A stretch of DNA of 43,984 bases from Streptomyces fulvoviolaceus (GCF_000718165.1 NZ_JOEY01000063.1:1-43984); one strand, 5' to 3'; numbered from the stretch's first letter, positions 17,105 to 25,533 are shown. Notes: generated by a model not told the origin, from the letters alone. A program made the numbers and translations.

Positions 17105-18190
17105 TCAGTTCAGGGAGCGGTAGAAGTCCAGGTGGCGTCGCGCGGCGGTGTCCCAGGTGTGGCGGGCGGCCAGTTCCCGGCCGGCGGCCCGCCTGGCCGG
17201 GTCGTGTCGCGTGAGGGCCTGGCCGAGTTCGGCGGCCAGGTCTTCCGGGGTGGCGCCGAAGCGGGCGGTGGCTCCGAAGACCTCGCGCAGGACGGGGAGG
17301 TCGCGGACGACCAGCGGGACCCCGGCGGCCAGCGCCTCCATCGCGGCGAGCCCGAAGCCCTCCTTGAGGGACGGGAAGGCGAAGGTGTCGGCGGCGGCGA
17401 CCAGGGGCGGGAGTTCCTCGTCGGGGACCGGTCCGAGGACGACCGGTTCGACACCGAGTTCGGACGCCCGGGACTCCCAACGGGCGCGGTAGTCCCGGTA
17501 GTCGAAGAGGGTCTCACCGCCCGCGACCACCAGCCGTACGCCGGGATGTTCGGTCCGCAGGAGCGCGTACGCCTCCAGCAGGTCGAGGGAGCCCTTGCGG
17601 GGTTCGATACCGCCGACGGTGAGGACGTAGTGGCCGAGGCGGGCGCGCCAGGCCGCCCGAGCCGCCATGTCGGTGGCCGCGAACCGCTCGTATGCCACTC
17701 CGTTCGCGATGACCTCCGCCTTCAGGTCCCAGCCCGCGGCGAGTTCGTCCGCGACCGACCGTGAGACACAGATGTGCGCGTAGGGCTCGACGATGGCCCG
17801 TTCGTGGCAGGCGGCCAGTTCGGGCGTGGTGAAGTGGTCGAGGTGGTGGACGGTGCGGATGCAGCGGCCCGCCGCGTTGGCGCTGATGCAGTCCTGGGCG
17901 TGGACGATGTCGTAGAGGGTGGGGTCGAAGGCGTCGCGGAGGGTGGCGATGGAGCGCAGGATGCGCTCGCCGACGGTCTCGCCCTCCGGGCCGTCGGGGA
18001 ACGGCACGATCCGTGTCCGCACGTCCGGGCTGACCTCTCGGAAGAAGCCGGAGTCGCCACCCCGCCCCAGCGACCAGACGGTGACGTCCTCACCGGCTGC
18101 GGCCAGTGCCTCGGCGAGGGCGAGGGTGTGGACGACGCCGCCGCGTGGCTTGGTGGAATAGCTGAGCAGCGCGATCTTCATCGTCGTCAC
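17105..18190 (-). CDS. Glycosyltransferase, MSMEG_0565 family (GT-B fold)
   Basis: 361 residues of the GT4-like GT-B fold. The N-terminal glycine-rich loop KPRGGVVHTLALAEAL and the donor-binding FPSLKEGFGLAAMEALAAG segment (EX7E) are present. It is last in the nine-gene nitrilase-type operon, and its GTG start overlaps the previous stop (GTGA); ATG 18181 is an alternative. A glycosyltransferase is a known satellite of the MSMEG_0565-0572 nitrogen-starvation cluster. Its acceptor is unknown; I infer that the cluster makes or modifies a glycosylated small molecule. Confidence 0.85.
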   Translation of the reverse strand: MTTMKIALLSYSTKPRGGVVHTLALAEALAAAGEDVTVWSLGRGGDSGFFREVSPDVRTRIVPFPDGPEGETVGERILRSIATLRDAFDPTLYDIVHAQDCISANAAGRCIRTVHHLDHFTTPELAACHERAIVEPYAHICVSRSVADELAAGWDLKAEVIANGVAYERFAATDMAARAAWRARLGHYVLTVGGIEPRKGSLDLLEAYALLRTEHPGVRLVVAGGETLFDYRDYRARWESRASELGVEPVVLGPVPDEELPPLVAAADTFAFPSLKEGFGLAAMEALAAGVPLVVRDLPVLREVFGATARFGATPEDLAAELGQALTRHDPARRAAGRELAARHTWDTAARRHLDFYRSLN

Positions 18191-19023
18191 GAAGGGTTCT
18201 CCCGGTAGGCGGCGGGCCTGCGCTCGTCGAGGTGGCGCAGGACGCGGCGGGCGCGGTCGATCTCCTCGGCGATGTCGATCTCGGCCACGGCCAGGCCCGC
18301 CTTGGCCCAGGTGCGGGCGAGGATGTCGCCGCCGGGGCCGACGACCTTGGCCTGGCCGAGGAAGCGCATGCCGCCCATGGCGCCGGTCTGGTTGGAGGAG
18401 GCGAGGACGACCTGGTTCTCGGCGGCGCGGGCCTGGTCGTAGAGGTCGAAGAGCTTGGCCTGGCGGTCCTGGGCCATGCGCGGGGCGCGGTTGGTGATGC
18501 TGGTGGGCCAGGCCGACAGGCAGGCGAGGATTTCCGCGCCGTCCAACGCCAGCGACCGTGCGGACTCCGGGAACGTCTTGTCGTAGTCGATGAGCATGCC
18601 GATCCGGCCGACCGGAGTGTCGAAGGCGTCGAAGCGGTCGCCCGGGGCGTAGGCGGCGACCTCGCCGGCCGGGAGGTGGACCTTGCGGTGGCGGCCGAGA
18701 ATCCCGTCGCCGCTGACGCAGACGGCGGCGTTGTGGCGCTCGTCACCACCGTCCTCGCAGTAGCCGACGCAGACCACCATCTCGGCCGCCAGGCGGGCGA
18801 CTTGGAGGATCAGCGGGTCGTCCGGCTTGAGCGCCGGGGGCAGCGCCTCGGGGTCGGGGTGACGCAGGTCCGCGAGGTAGCCCCCGAGCGCGGCGTCGGG
18901 CAGGACCAGCAGGCCGGCCCCCGAGGACCGGGCGTCGTCGATGAGTTTCGCGATGCGGGCCAGGTCGAACTCCAGGTCGCGGCCGAAGTGGGCGGCGGCG
19001 GCCGCGATCCGGATCGTGCTCAT
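18187..19023 (-). CDS. Nitrilase-fold paralogue with lost catalytic residues
   Basis: 278 residues, clearly carbon-nitrogen hydrolase fold and a tandem paralogue of the next gene (shared segments NHRKVH/RHRKVH, FDTPVGRIGM, YDKxFPESAR). The catalytic Glu is Asp43 (LPDAALGGY), and the nucleophile Cys is Asp146 (MLIDYDKTF); Lys114 is kept. Both changes are clear in the nucleotides (GAC codons). It should not catalyse nitrile or amide hydrolysis by the usual thiol mechanism. The reading frame is intact, codon use is normal, and start/stop overlaps on both sides are kept, so it is maintained as a protein. A structural or regulatory partner of the active paralogue is the likeliest role. Confidence 0.88.
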   Translation of the reverse strand: MSTIRIAAAAAHFGRDLEFDLARIAKLIDDARSSGAGLLVLPDAALGGYLADLRHPDPEALPPALKPDDPLILQVARLAAEMVVCVGYCEDGGDERHNAAVCVSGDGILGRHRKVHLPAGEVAAYAPGDRFDAFDTPVGRIGMLIDYDKTFPESARSLALDGAEILACLSAWPTSITNRAPRMAQDRQAKLFDLYDQARAAENQVVLASSNQTGAMGGMRFLGQAKVVGPGGDILARTWAKAGLAVAEIDIAEEIDRARRVLRHLDERRPAAYRENPS

Positions 19024-19871
19024 GTGCTGACTGCTCCTGCGTGGGTGTAGGTTTCCGGGCGCCGGTCGCGCAGGTGCCCCATCGAGCGGCGGGCGGTCTC
19101 CAGGGCCTGGGCGACGTCGAGTTCGGCGATCGCCAGGCCGGCTTCGACACCGGTGTCGGCGATGATCTCGCCGCCCGGGTCGACGACCTTGGCGCTCCCG
19201 ACGAAGCGTAGCGACCCGAACGTACCCGCCTGGTTCGCGGAGATCCATACGATCTGGTTCTCCAGTGCGCGGGCCCGGTCGAAGAGGTCGAAGCGGCGCT
19301 TCCAGCGGTCGTTGACGAGGTCGGTCGCGGCGTTGGTGCGCGCGCCGGGCCAGGCCGAGACGACCACACCGATCTCGGCGCCGTCCAGCGCGAGGGCGCG
19401 GGCGGATTCGGGGAAGGCCTTGTCGTAGCAGATCATCATGCCGATCCTGCCGACCGGGGTGTCGAAGGCGTGGAAGCGGTCACCGGAGGCGTAGCTGGCG
19501 TCCTCGCTGAGCGGCTGGTGGACCTTGCGGTGGTTGCCGAGCACGCCGTCGCCGTTGACGCAGACGACGCTGTTGTAGCGGTGTCCGTCCGCACCCGCCT
19601 CGCAGTAGCCCGCGACGACGGTCATCTCACCCGCCAGGGAGGCCAGGCGGCGGATCTCGGGACCGTCGAGGGCGAGCGCGGGTGGCCCTGCGTCGAGTTC
19701 GACATCATTGTCCAGGCTGAGGAGATAGCCGCCCAGGCAGGCCTCCGGCAGGGCCAGCAGCCGTACGCCCGCGGCCCGGGCCTCCTTGATCAGCCGCTCG
19801 GCGATCGCGAAGTCCTCTTCCAGGTCGCGGCCGAACTCGGCGGCCACGGCCGCCATACGCAGGGTGCTCAT
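19020..19871 (-). CDS. Nitrilase/carbon-nitrogen hydrolase of the Nit1C-type cluster
   Basis: 283 residues with the full catalytic triad: Glu43 (LPEACLGGY), Lys116 (NHRKVHQ) and Cys148 (MMICYDKAFPE). It hydrolyses a nitrile, amide or cyanide-derived compound in the cytoplasm. It is embedded between its inactive paralogue and the GNAT/AIR-synthase fusion, with ATGA overlaps at both ends. This neighbourhood (radical SAM, flavoprotein, GNAT/AIR, small conserved proteins) is the Nit1C cluster, linked in the literature to nitrogen starvation and cyanide assimilation. The family label is firm; the substrate is not. It is shorter than and different from the true nitrilase at 29682. Confidence 0.9.
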   Translation of the reverse strand: MSTLRMAAVAAEFGRDLEEDFAIAERLIKEARAAGVRLLALPEACLGGYLLSLDNDVELDAGPPALALDGPEIRRLASLAGEMTVVAGYCEAGADGHRYNSVVCVNGDGVLGNHRKVHQPLSEDASYASGDRFHAFDTPVGRIGMMICYDKAFPESARALALDGAEIGVVVSAWPGARTNAATDLVNDRWKRRFDLFDRARALENQIVWISANQAGTFGSLRFVGSAKVVDPGGEIIADTGVEAGLAIAELDVAQALETARRSMGHLRDRRPETYTHAGAVST

Positions 19872-21304
19872 GCTGTCCCCATCCCGGTCACCGTGGAGGT
19901 GACCGCTTCTGTGATCTCTCCGTCGGGCCAGCGCAGCCCGACGCCGTGTCCTTCTGTCAGCTCCCCGCACACGGCGCCCGTCGCGGGCCCGGCGGCAAGC
20001 GGCGGGGCACCGGGCGCATCGGTGGTGAGCATCGCGAAGCCGGGGAAGCAGGTCAGCCAGTCACCCGTGGACGCCTCACTCGGCCGGGGTACGGCGGCCA
20101 CGTCGAGCACGGCCCCGCAGCCGCTCGCCTCGGCGAGCATGCCGAGGGTCCCGGCGATCCCGGCCATCGACACGTCCTTCGCGGCGGCGGGCCTGGTGGC
20201 GGCCACCGCGCCGGTCATGGCACGCAGTTCGCCCGTACGACGGTGGGTGGTCGAGTCCCACTGGCGGCCCCGGTAACCCGCGCGCCAGCTCCCGCCGAGG
20301 TCGGCGGTCAGCCGTACGGTGTGTCCGGGACGCCCGCCGCCGCCCGGCACCGGATGGTCCGTGCGTCCGAGTGCGGTGACCGACAGGGCTGCGGGTACGC
20401 CCAGTTGGGTGTGCCCGCCGAGGACCGGCACGCCGTACGCGTCGGCCGCGCGCGCCAGTCCGGCGAGGATCCGTGCGGCGTGCACCGCGTCCTTCGCGCC
20501 CACCGCGTCGAGCAGTCCGAGCGGTGAAGCACCCATTGCCGCAAGGTCGTTGACGTTCACGAGGACCGAGCACCAGCCCGCCCACTCGGGATCCCTCTCG
20601 ACCATGGACGGCACGATCGCGTCGCAGGCGGCGATCACGTCCGTACCGGGGACGGGCGCGCCGTCGTCACCGGCGAAACCCGCGGGAGCGGGCAGCGCGG
20701 CGAGCAGGGGTCCCAGCACGGCCTTCGTGACCGCCGCCTGTGCCGCGATCCGTGCGATCGGCCACCGCATCAGCACGTGTGGCGCACCCGCGACCGTCGC
20801 CTCACGCACCCGGCGCCAGCCGAGCCGCTTGAAGAGGACCTCATTGCGGGCCTGGACCGTCGCGTCGAAGCGCAGCGCCCCCTCGGCCTCCGCCCGCGCG
20901 CAGGCCGCCCGGACGAGTGCGGCCCCGATGCCCTGCGGGCCGCGGGCGCCGGGTGCGACGACGAGTCGGCCGCCGGCCCACCAGCCGATGTCGAGGCCGT
21001 CCGCGACAGGACCGAGCCGTACGCCGCCGACGACAGCTCCCACGTGGTCCTTGGCGACCAGCACGAGCGTACGAGGATCGGCGTCCCGGTCATCCAGGTC
21101 GTGGCCCGTGAAGAGGCCCTGCTCGTGGACGAAGGCGTCCCGGCGCAGTCGGCGGTAGGCGGCCAACTCATCTTTGTCGGCGGCCTGTTCGATATGGAAG
21201 GCAGGTCGGCGAGCGAGAGTGCTGCGGTCTCCGAGAAGCGCCAGGATGTCGACCGGCCTGTCCGCCACGGGCAGTGCCGTGGAGCCGTCGAGGTACCCGG
21301 ACAT
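19868..21304 (-). CDS. N-acetyltransferase / AIR-synthase-like fusion, MSMEG_0567 family
   Basis: 478 residues. The N-terminal half (about 38-180) is a GNAT acetyltransferase with ARGPQGIGAALVRAACARA as the acetyl-CoA pyrophosphate loop. The C-terminal half (about 205-470) resembles the AIR synthase/PurM fold, with VNVNDLAAMGASPLGLLDA and KDVSMAGIAGTLGMLAE. In cyanobacteria the two parts are separate genes (Sll0786 and Sll0787 families); the fused form is the mycobacterial type. ATG 21304 overlaps the radical SAM stop by one base. PurM-like proteins bind ATP and activate carbonyl or amide groups, so ATP-driven chemistry on the cluster's substrate is a reasonable inference. Confidence 0.88.
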   Translation of the reverse strand: MSGYLDGSTALPVADRPVDILALLGDRSTLARRPAFHIEQAADKDELAAYRRLRRDAFVHEQGLFTGHDLDDRDADPRTLVLVAKDHVGAVVGGVRLGPVADGLDIGWWAGGRLVVAPGARGPQGIGAALVRAACARAEAEGALRFDATVQARNEVLFKRLGWRRVREATVAGAPHVLMRWPIARIAAQAAVTKAVLGPLLAALPAPAGFAGDDGAPVPGTDVIAACDAIVPSMVERDPEWAGWCSVLVNVNDLAAMGASPLGLLDAVGAKDAVHAARILAGLARAADAYGVPVLGGHTQLGVPAALSVTALGRTDHPVPGGGGRPGHTVRLTADLGGSWRAGYRGRQWDSTTHRRTGELRAMTGAVAATRPAAAKDVSMAGIAGTLGMLAEASGCGAVLDVAAVPRPSEASTGDWLTCFPGFAMLTTDAPGAPPLAAGPATGAVCGELTEGHGVGLRWPDGEITEAVTSTVTGMGTA

Positions 21305-22395
21305 CACCCACCCGCCGTCTTCAGCACGCTGCACGCCCCGCACGCCGCGCAGCCGGCCTTCTGGTCGGCGCCGCTCATCCCGGCGGCGCGCAGTTTCGCG
21401 GCGACGCCCTCGGTGACGTACCGCAGCAGGTCCGCGTCCGGGGCGCCGGCCCCGTCGCGGGCAGCGAGCGTGCCGCCCATCGGGCGGAAGGGCACGACGA
21501 ACGGGTACACGCCCCGGTCGATCAACTCCCCCGCGCCCGCGATGAGTTCGTCGGCATCCTCGCCCAGGCCGACGAGCAGATAGGTGGAGACCCGATTGGG
21601 CCCGAAGACGCGGACGGCCTCGTCCCACGCCGCCTCGTACTCGGACATCGGGACGGTGGACTTGCCGGGCATCCAGCGCCGCCGCACCTCGTCGTCGAGG
21701 GATTCGACATGGATGCCGATGGCGGTGGCGCCGGCCTCGTGCAGTTCCCGTATCCAGGAGAGGTCCCCGGGCGGTTCGCACTGCACCTGGATGGGCAGTC
21801 CGGGCACCGCCTCGAGAACGGCACGCACGGACCGTACGAGATTCCGTGCGCCCCGGTCCGCGCCGGTCGTCGTGCCCGTGGTCATCACCATCTGCTTGAC
21901 ACCGTCCAACCGCACCGCCGCTTCGGCGACTTCGGCGAGCTGGGCCGGGGTCTTCGCGGCGACCGTCGCTCCGGAGCGCAGGGACTCCTCAATGGTGCAG
22001 AAGCGGCAGCGGTCGGCCTCGGCGTAGCGGATACAGGTCTGGACGACGGTGGTGGCGAGGACGTCCGAGCCGTGCAGCCGGGCGATCTGTTCGTAGCGGG
22101 TGCCGTCGGCCGTGGTCAGGTCGTAGAACTTCGGGCGGCGTACGGCGGTCAGGGTCAGGCCGGTGTCCTCGTCGCCGAGCCACACCTTGCCGTCGCGTAC
22201 GGAGTAGGGGCTGTCGGGGTTGGTGGGCAGCGCGGCGTTGGCACCGTCGACGAGGACGTGCCCGTCGTCGCTGGGCCCCGCGCCGTCGGGCCGTCGCACG
22301 GGCGCGTCCAACGCCACTCCGTGCAGGGCGAGTTCGGCGCGGGTCATGATCCGCACATCCACCGCCGTACTTGTCGTATCGGTGCCAACGCTCAC
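21304..22395 (-). CDS. Radical SAM enzyme, MSMEG_0568 family
   Basis: 363 residues. Cys121, Cys130 and Cys133 form a C-x8-C-x2-C iron-sulfur motif (wider than the canonical C-x3-C-x2-C), followed by the barrel segments KQMVMTTGTTTGADRG and ATAIGIHVESLDD. The extreme C-terminus has a second group, Cys349, Cys352 and Cys355 (C-x2-C-x2-C), which could bind an auxiliary cluster. The start is GTG 22395 with GGGAGG upstream. It is expected to generate a 5'-deoxyadenosyl radical on an unknown substrate, and it is the most diagnostic catalytic member of the Nit1C-type operon. Confidence 0.9.
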   Translation of the reverse strand: MSVGTDTTSTAVDVRIMTRAELALHGVALDAPVRRPDGAGPSDDGHVLVDGANAALPTNPDSPYSVRDGKVWLGDEDTGLTLTAVRRPKFYDLTTADGTRYEQIARLHGSDVLATTVVQTCIRYAEADRCRFCTIEESLRSGATVAAKTPAQLAEVAEAAVRLDGVKQMVMTTGTTTGADRGARNLVRSVRAVLEAVPGLPIQVQCEPPGDLSWIRELHEAGATAIGIHVESLDDEVRRRWMPGKSTVPMSEYEAAWDEAVRVFGPNRVSTYLLVGLGEDADELIAGAGELIDRGVYPFVVPFRPMGGTLAARDGAGAPDADLLRYVTEGVAAKLRAAGMSGADQKAGCAACGACSVLKTAGG

Positions 22396-22406
22396 GGTCG
22401 TCCTCC

Positions 22407-22931
22407 CTACAGCTGGTAGGTGGAGTTGATGATGGCGCCCTTGCGCGCGTAGTGGATCAGCGCGTCCTGGACGTCGAGGGGGTGGGTGGGGATGACGCCC
22501 TCGATGAGGTCCTCCTCGCGGGCGCCGTGCAGGGACAGCCCGAAGCGGCAGCAGAAGACCTTGCCGCCCTCGGCGATGAACGTCTTGAGCTGGTTGTTGA
22601 TGTTGTGCTCGCCGGGGAAGGCGGAGTTGCCGACCGTCGGGAAGCCGCGCGTGGCCAGGCAGTTGAGCGAACCCGGGCCGTAGAAGTAGATGGCCGTCTC
22701 GAAGCCCTTGCGCAGGGCGCGGGTCGCCTGGAGGACGGCGACGAAGGACACCGAGGACTCGTGGGCGATGCCGTGGACGAGGGTGAAGTAGGTCTCGCCG
22801 TCCTCGGCCTTGTAGTCGGGGAAGACCTTGGTGTCGCCGTAGATGCTGGTGCCCTCGGGCAGGGACGGGTGAGGGATCTCGTTGAGGGACTTCTGCTCGA
22901 TCTCGCTGAGCTCGACGGTGGTTTCGGACAT
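22407..22931 (-). CDS. MSMEG_0572/Sll0783 family nitrogen-starvation protein
   Basis: 174 residues, highly acidic N-terminus, no signal peptide or membrane segment. The segments FYGPGSLNCLATRGFP and GGKVFCCRFGLSLHG (paired Cys) recall DsrE-like small alpha/beta proteins, and the whole matches my memory of the conserved MSMEG_0572/Sll0783 family. Members are induced on nitrogen starvation in cyanobacteria. No enzymatic activity is established. The gene is 11 bases upstream of the radical SAM gene and 49 bases downstream of the amidohydrolase. Confidence 0.85.
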   Translation of the reverse strand: MSETTVELSEIEQKSLNEIPHPSLPEGTSIYGDTKVFPDYKAEDGETYFTLVHGIAHESSVSFVAVLQATRALRKGFETAIYFYGPGSLNCLATRGFPTVGNSAFPGEHNINNQLKTFIAEGGKVFCCRFGLSLHGAREEDLIEGVIPTHPLDVQDALIHYARKGAIINSTYQL

Positions 22932-22980
22932 GTCTGTCTCCTTGTACGAGTGGTGCGAACGGGTCGGTGGGTGGGGACGG

Positions 22981-23796
22981 TCAGTCGTAGAGCGAGGCGA
23001 ACGTGTCCCGGAAGACCAGCTCGCCGAGTTCGCCGCCACCGGTCGCTTCGGCGAGCCGGGCGTACTCGCCCGTGAAGTCGCCCCACGGCTGGTCACTGGC
23101 GAAGAGCACCCGGTCGTGGCCGATACCGCGGCGCTCGATCTCCTGGGCCAGCCAACGCGGCGTGAAGCCGATGGCCCAGGAGAGGTCGGTGTAGACCCGC
23201 TTGCCGCCTTCGATCCAGTCGAAGAACCGCGAGCCGACAAGCTTGATGTGGCCGCTCATCCCGCCGCCGAAGTGCACGAGATGGACGGGGACCCGGTCGG
23301 CGTACCAGTCGACGAGGTGGCCGACCTCGTCGATGTCGGAGGCCGCACCCGGTGAGGTGTGGACGTGCACCACGAGGTCCAGGCGTTCGGCCTCGTGGAA
23401 GATGCGGTCCAGGAGGGGGCGACAAGCCGGGTCCGTCGGGCGCCCGCCCAGCAGAAAGCTGAGTTTCAGCGCCTTCACGCCTTGTTCGCGGGCCAGGGCG
23501 AGGGCGTGCGCGGTGCGGTGCTCGTCCTCGGGGCGCGGGGACACCCACAGCCCGGCCCGGATCCGGTCGTCGCTCTGGGCGGCCTCGATCGCCAGCTCGT
23601 TGAAGGAGAAGGCGATCTCGGGGTCGGGGACCCCGTAGTTGGGGATGACCAGGGCGCGTTCGGTGCCCTCCGCGTCCAGGTCGGCGATCAGCTGCTTGAC
23701 GGTGGCGCGGGCGGTGGTGTCGGGGTTGACGGGCGGTCCGCCGTAGAAGGGGTACGCGGGCAGGACGCCGATGTGGCGGTGTGCGTCGAAGACCAT
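22981..23796 (-). CDS. Amidohydrolase (amidohydrolase_2-type TIM barrel)
   Basis: 271 residues. Metal-ligand signatures are all present: HRH in FDAHRHIG near the N-terminus, His in VVHVHTS and VHLVHFGGG, and the late Asp in LFASDQPWGDF. The fold is that of metal-dependent hydrolases/decarboxylases acting on small carboxylates or amides. ATG 23796 lies 5 bases after the flavoprotein stop. Its placement within the nitrilase operon suggests it acts on the same intermediate, perhaps releasing ammonia or CO2. Substrate unknown. Confidence 0.85.
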   Translation of the reverse strand: MVFDAHRHIGVLPAYPFYGGPPVNPDTTARATVKQLIADLDAEGTERALVIPNYGVPDPEIAFSFNELAIEAAQSDDRIRAGLWVSPRPEDEHRTAHALALAREQGVKALKLSFLLGGRPTDPACRPLLDRIFHEAERLDLVVHVHTSPGAASDIDEVGHLVDWYADRVPVHLVHFGGGMSGHIKLVGSRFFDWIEGGKRVYTDLSWAIGFTPRWLAQEIERRGIGHDRVLFASDQPWGDFTGEYARLAEATGGGELGELVFRDTFASLYD

Positions 23797-23801
23797 GAGC
23801 T

Positions 23802-25115
23802 TCAGCCGATCGGGAGCGCGGAGGTGAGTTCGCTGGGGGCGCCGGTGAGGGTGCCGCAGACATCCGCCATACGGCGCGAGGCGTCGATGTGGTTCGCGAG
23901 GAACTCCGCGTCCCGGCCCACCGCCTCGAAGCGTCCGGAGCCCCACGAGTACTGCCAGGGCAGACCCAGGAAGTACAGGCCGGGCGTGCTGGTGGCGCCG
24001 CGCCAGTGCATCGGGTAGCCGCGCCCGTCGAAGGCGGGTATCTCGACCCACCGGTGGTCGCGGGTGAATCCGGTCGACCAGACGACCGAGGTGATACCGG
24101 CCTCGGCCAGATCGAGCGCGTCGGGCTGCTCGGAGGGTTCCCACACGGGGACGTACCGGGGCTCGTCGGGAGCCTCGATCCCCTGTGCGGTGATGTGCGC
24201 GTCGATGCTGTCCTTGATGCCTTCGGCGACGGCGTCCGCCCGGTCGAGGTTGACCTTCAGGTCGTCGGCGAAGTCGAGTGTCGCGCCGTCGATGCCGGTC
24301 AGCCGCCCGTACAGGCGCATTCCGTCGCGTGCGAAGGCGCGCAGGTCGATGTCACGGCCTCCGTCGCGCCCGGTGACGTAGTGGTTGACCCGCATCCGGA
24401 CGGCACCCGCGTCGTCGAACTCGTCGATGCCCTTGTTGTAGTAGCCCATGTCGTCCAGCCAGGCGACGCAGTCCCGGCCGCGGTAGAAGCGGGCGACGCG
24501 GGGCGCGCTGCCGACGGCCAGGTGGACCTGTCGGCCGGCCAGGTGCAGATCCTCGGCGATCTGGCAGCCGGACTGTCCCGTGCCGACCACCAGGACGGCA
24601 CCCTCGGGCACCTGTTCCGGGTTGCGGTAGCGGGAGGAGTGGATCTGCTCGACGCCGACGGGCAGTCGCTCGGCCATGCGCGGAACGGACGGGGTGTGGT
24701 ACGGGCCGGTGGCCACGACCACCTGGTCGGCGGTGAACTTCCCCTCGGTGGTGGCCAGTTCGAAGATCCCGCCGACGCCTCGGCGCAGCCCGGTGACGGA
24801 CACGCCCTCCACGAGCGGGGGCTGGAAGAAGGCGACGTACTCCTCCAGATACCGGATGATCTCGTCGCGGACCATGAAGCCGTCGGGGTCGTCCCCCTGG
24901 TAGGGGTAACCAGGCAGTTTGCACTGCCAGTTGGGGGTCACCAGACAGAACGATCCCCAGCGGCGCTCGCGCCACTCGTGGCCGACCCGGTTCCGCTCGA
25001 CGACGACGTGCTCGATGCCGCGCTCGCGCAGGCAGTAACTGACCGACAGACCGGCCTGACCGCCGCCGACGACCGCCACCGGGTAGTGGGCTCCCGCCAG
25101 CCGCCGCGCGTTCAC
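23802..25115 (-). CDS. Flavin-dependent oxidoreductase, MSMEG_0569 family
   Basis: 437 residues resembling flavin monooxygenases. The N-terminal FAD motif is VVGGGQAGLS (about residues 15-24), and a second dinucleotide motif VVGTGQSGCQIA lies near residue 175. The late segment TSTPGLYFLGLPW is typical of the FAD-binding end. It likely uses NADPH and O2 to oxidise a nitrogen-containing intermediate. GTG 25115 overlaps the stop of the small gene upstream (GTGA). It is a standard member of Nit1C-type clusters. Confidence 0.88.
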   Translation of the reverse strand: MNARRLAGAHYPVAVVGGGQAGLSVSYCLRERGIEHVVVERNRVGHEWRERRWGSFCLVTPNWQCKLPGYPYQGDDPDGFMVRDEIIRYLEEYVAFFQPPLVEGVSVTGLRRGVGGIFELATTEGKFTADQVVVATGPYHTPSVPRMAERLPVGVEQIHSSRYRNPEQVPEGAVLVVGTGQSGCQIAEDLHLAGRQVHLAVGSAPRVARFYRGRDCVAWLDDMGYYNKGIDEFDDAGAVRMRVNHYVTGRDGGRDIDLRAFARDGMRLYGRLTGIDGATLDFADDLKVNLDRADAVAEGIKDSIDAHITAQGIEAPDEPRYVPVWEPSEQPDALDLAEAGITSVVWSTGFTRDHRWVEIPAFDGRGYPMHWRGATSTPGLYFLGLPWQYSWGSGRFEAVGRDAEFLANHIDASRRMADVCGTLTGAPSELTSALPIG

Positions 25116-25417
25116 CGCACGCTCCCGTCGGCGTTGCTCAGGGCCTCGACGGTGACCTCGGCCCCGTGCAGGGAGGCGTACGCGGCCGCGGTCTCCTCGA
25201 TCTGCGCCAGCTGGTCGGACGCCCCGGTGCACGCGAACCCGTACTTCTCGCGCACCCGGTCGCTCGCGATGCCGAGCGCCGTCCGGCTCCGTTCCACGAA
25301 GTCCCCGAGTTCGTACACGCCACCGGTGGTGAGATAGTCCTCGATTACCGTAGAAGGTGAGTAACAACGCTGGGTCTCGCCGTCGGGCCAGCGCACATGG
25401 AAATACAGCTCAGGCAT
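25112..25417 (-). CDS. MSMEG_0570 family small conserved protein
   Basis: 101 residues, first gene of the operon. It begins MPELYFHVRWPDGETQ and contains YSPSTVIEDYL; this matches my memory of the MSMEG_0570 nitrogen-starvation family. No signal peptide or membrane helix. ATG 25417 is chosen over an in-frame start at 25477 because GGAGG sits 7 bases upstream and the conserved part begins here. Several codons (TCA, CCT, TCT, GTA) are rare for this genome. Function unknown. Confidence 0.85.
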   Translation of the reverse strand: MPELYFHVRWPDGETQRCYSPSTVIEDYLTTGGVYELGDFVERSRTALGIASDRVREKYGFACTGASDQLAQIEETAAAYASLHGAEVTVEALSNADGSVR

Positions 25418-25492
25418 GAAAATCCTCCATGCGAGGCGCCGAGGCCTTGACACCTCGTCGCTGCTTATGAAGACCACTTCAGCCAGTGGGAA

Positions 25493-25533
25493 TTACCGAA
25501 CGAGGTCATCCGGAATAAAGCAGGGTTACCGAA
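25493..25533 (-). promoter_or_regulatory. Tandem TTCGGTAA boxes upstream of the nitrilase operon
   Basis: On the minus strand the octamer TTCGGTAA occurs at 25533-25526 and 25500-25493, 33 bases apart (about three helical turns), 76-116 bases upstream of the first operon start. The distal copy is part of GTGAGaattcgGTAAC (25540-25525), which partly resembles the GlnR box layout (gTnAc-n6-GaAAc). Repeats are seen; regulator identity is a guess. Confidence 0.4.
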
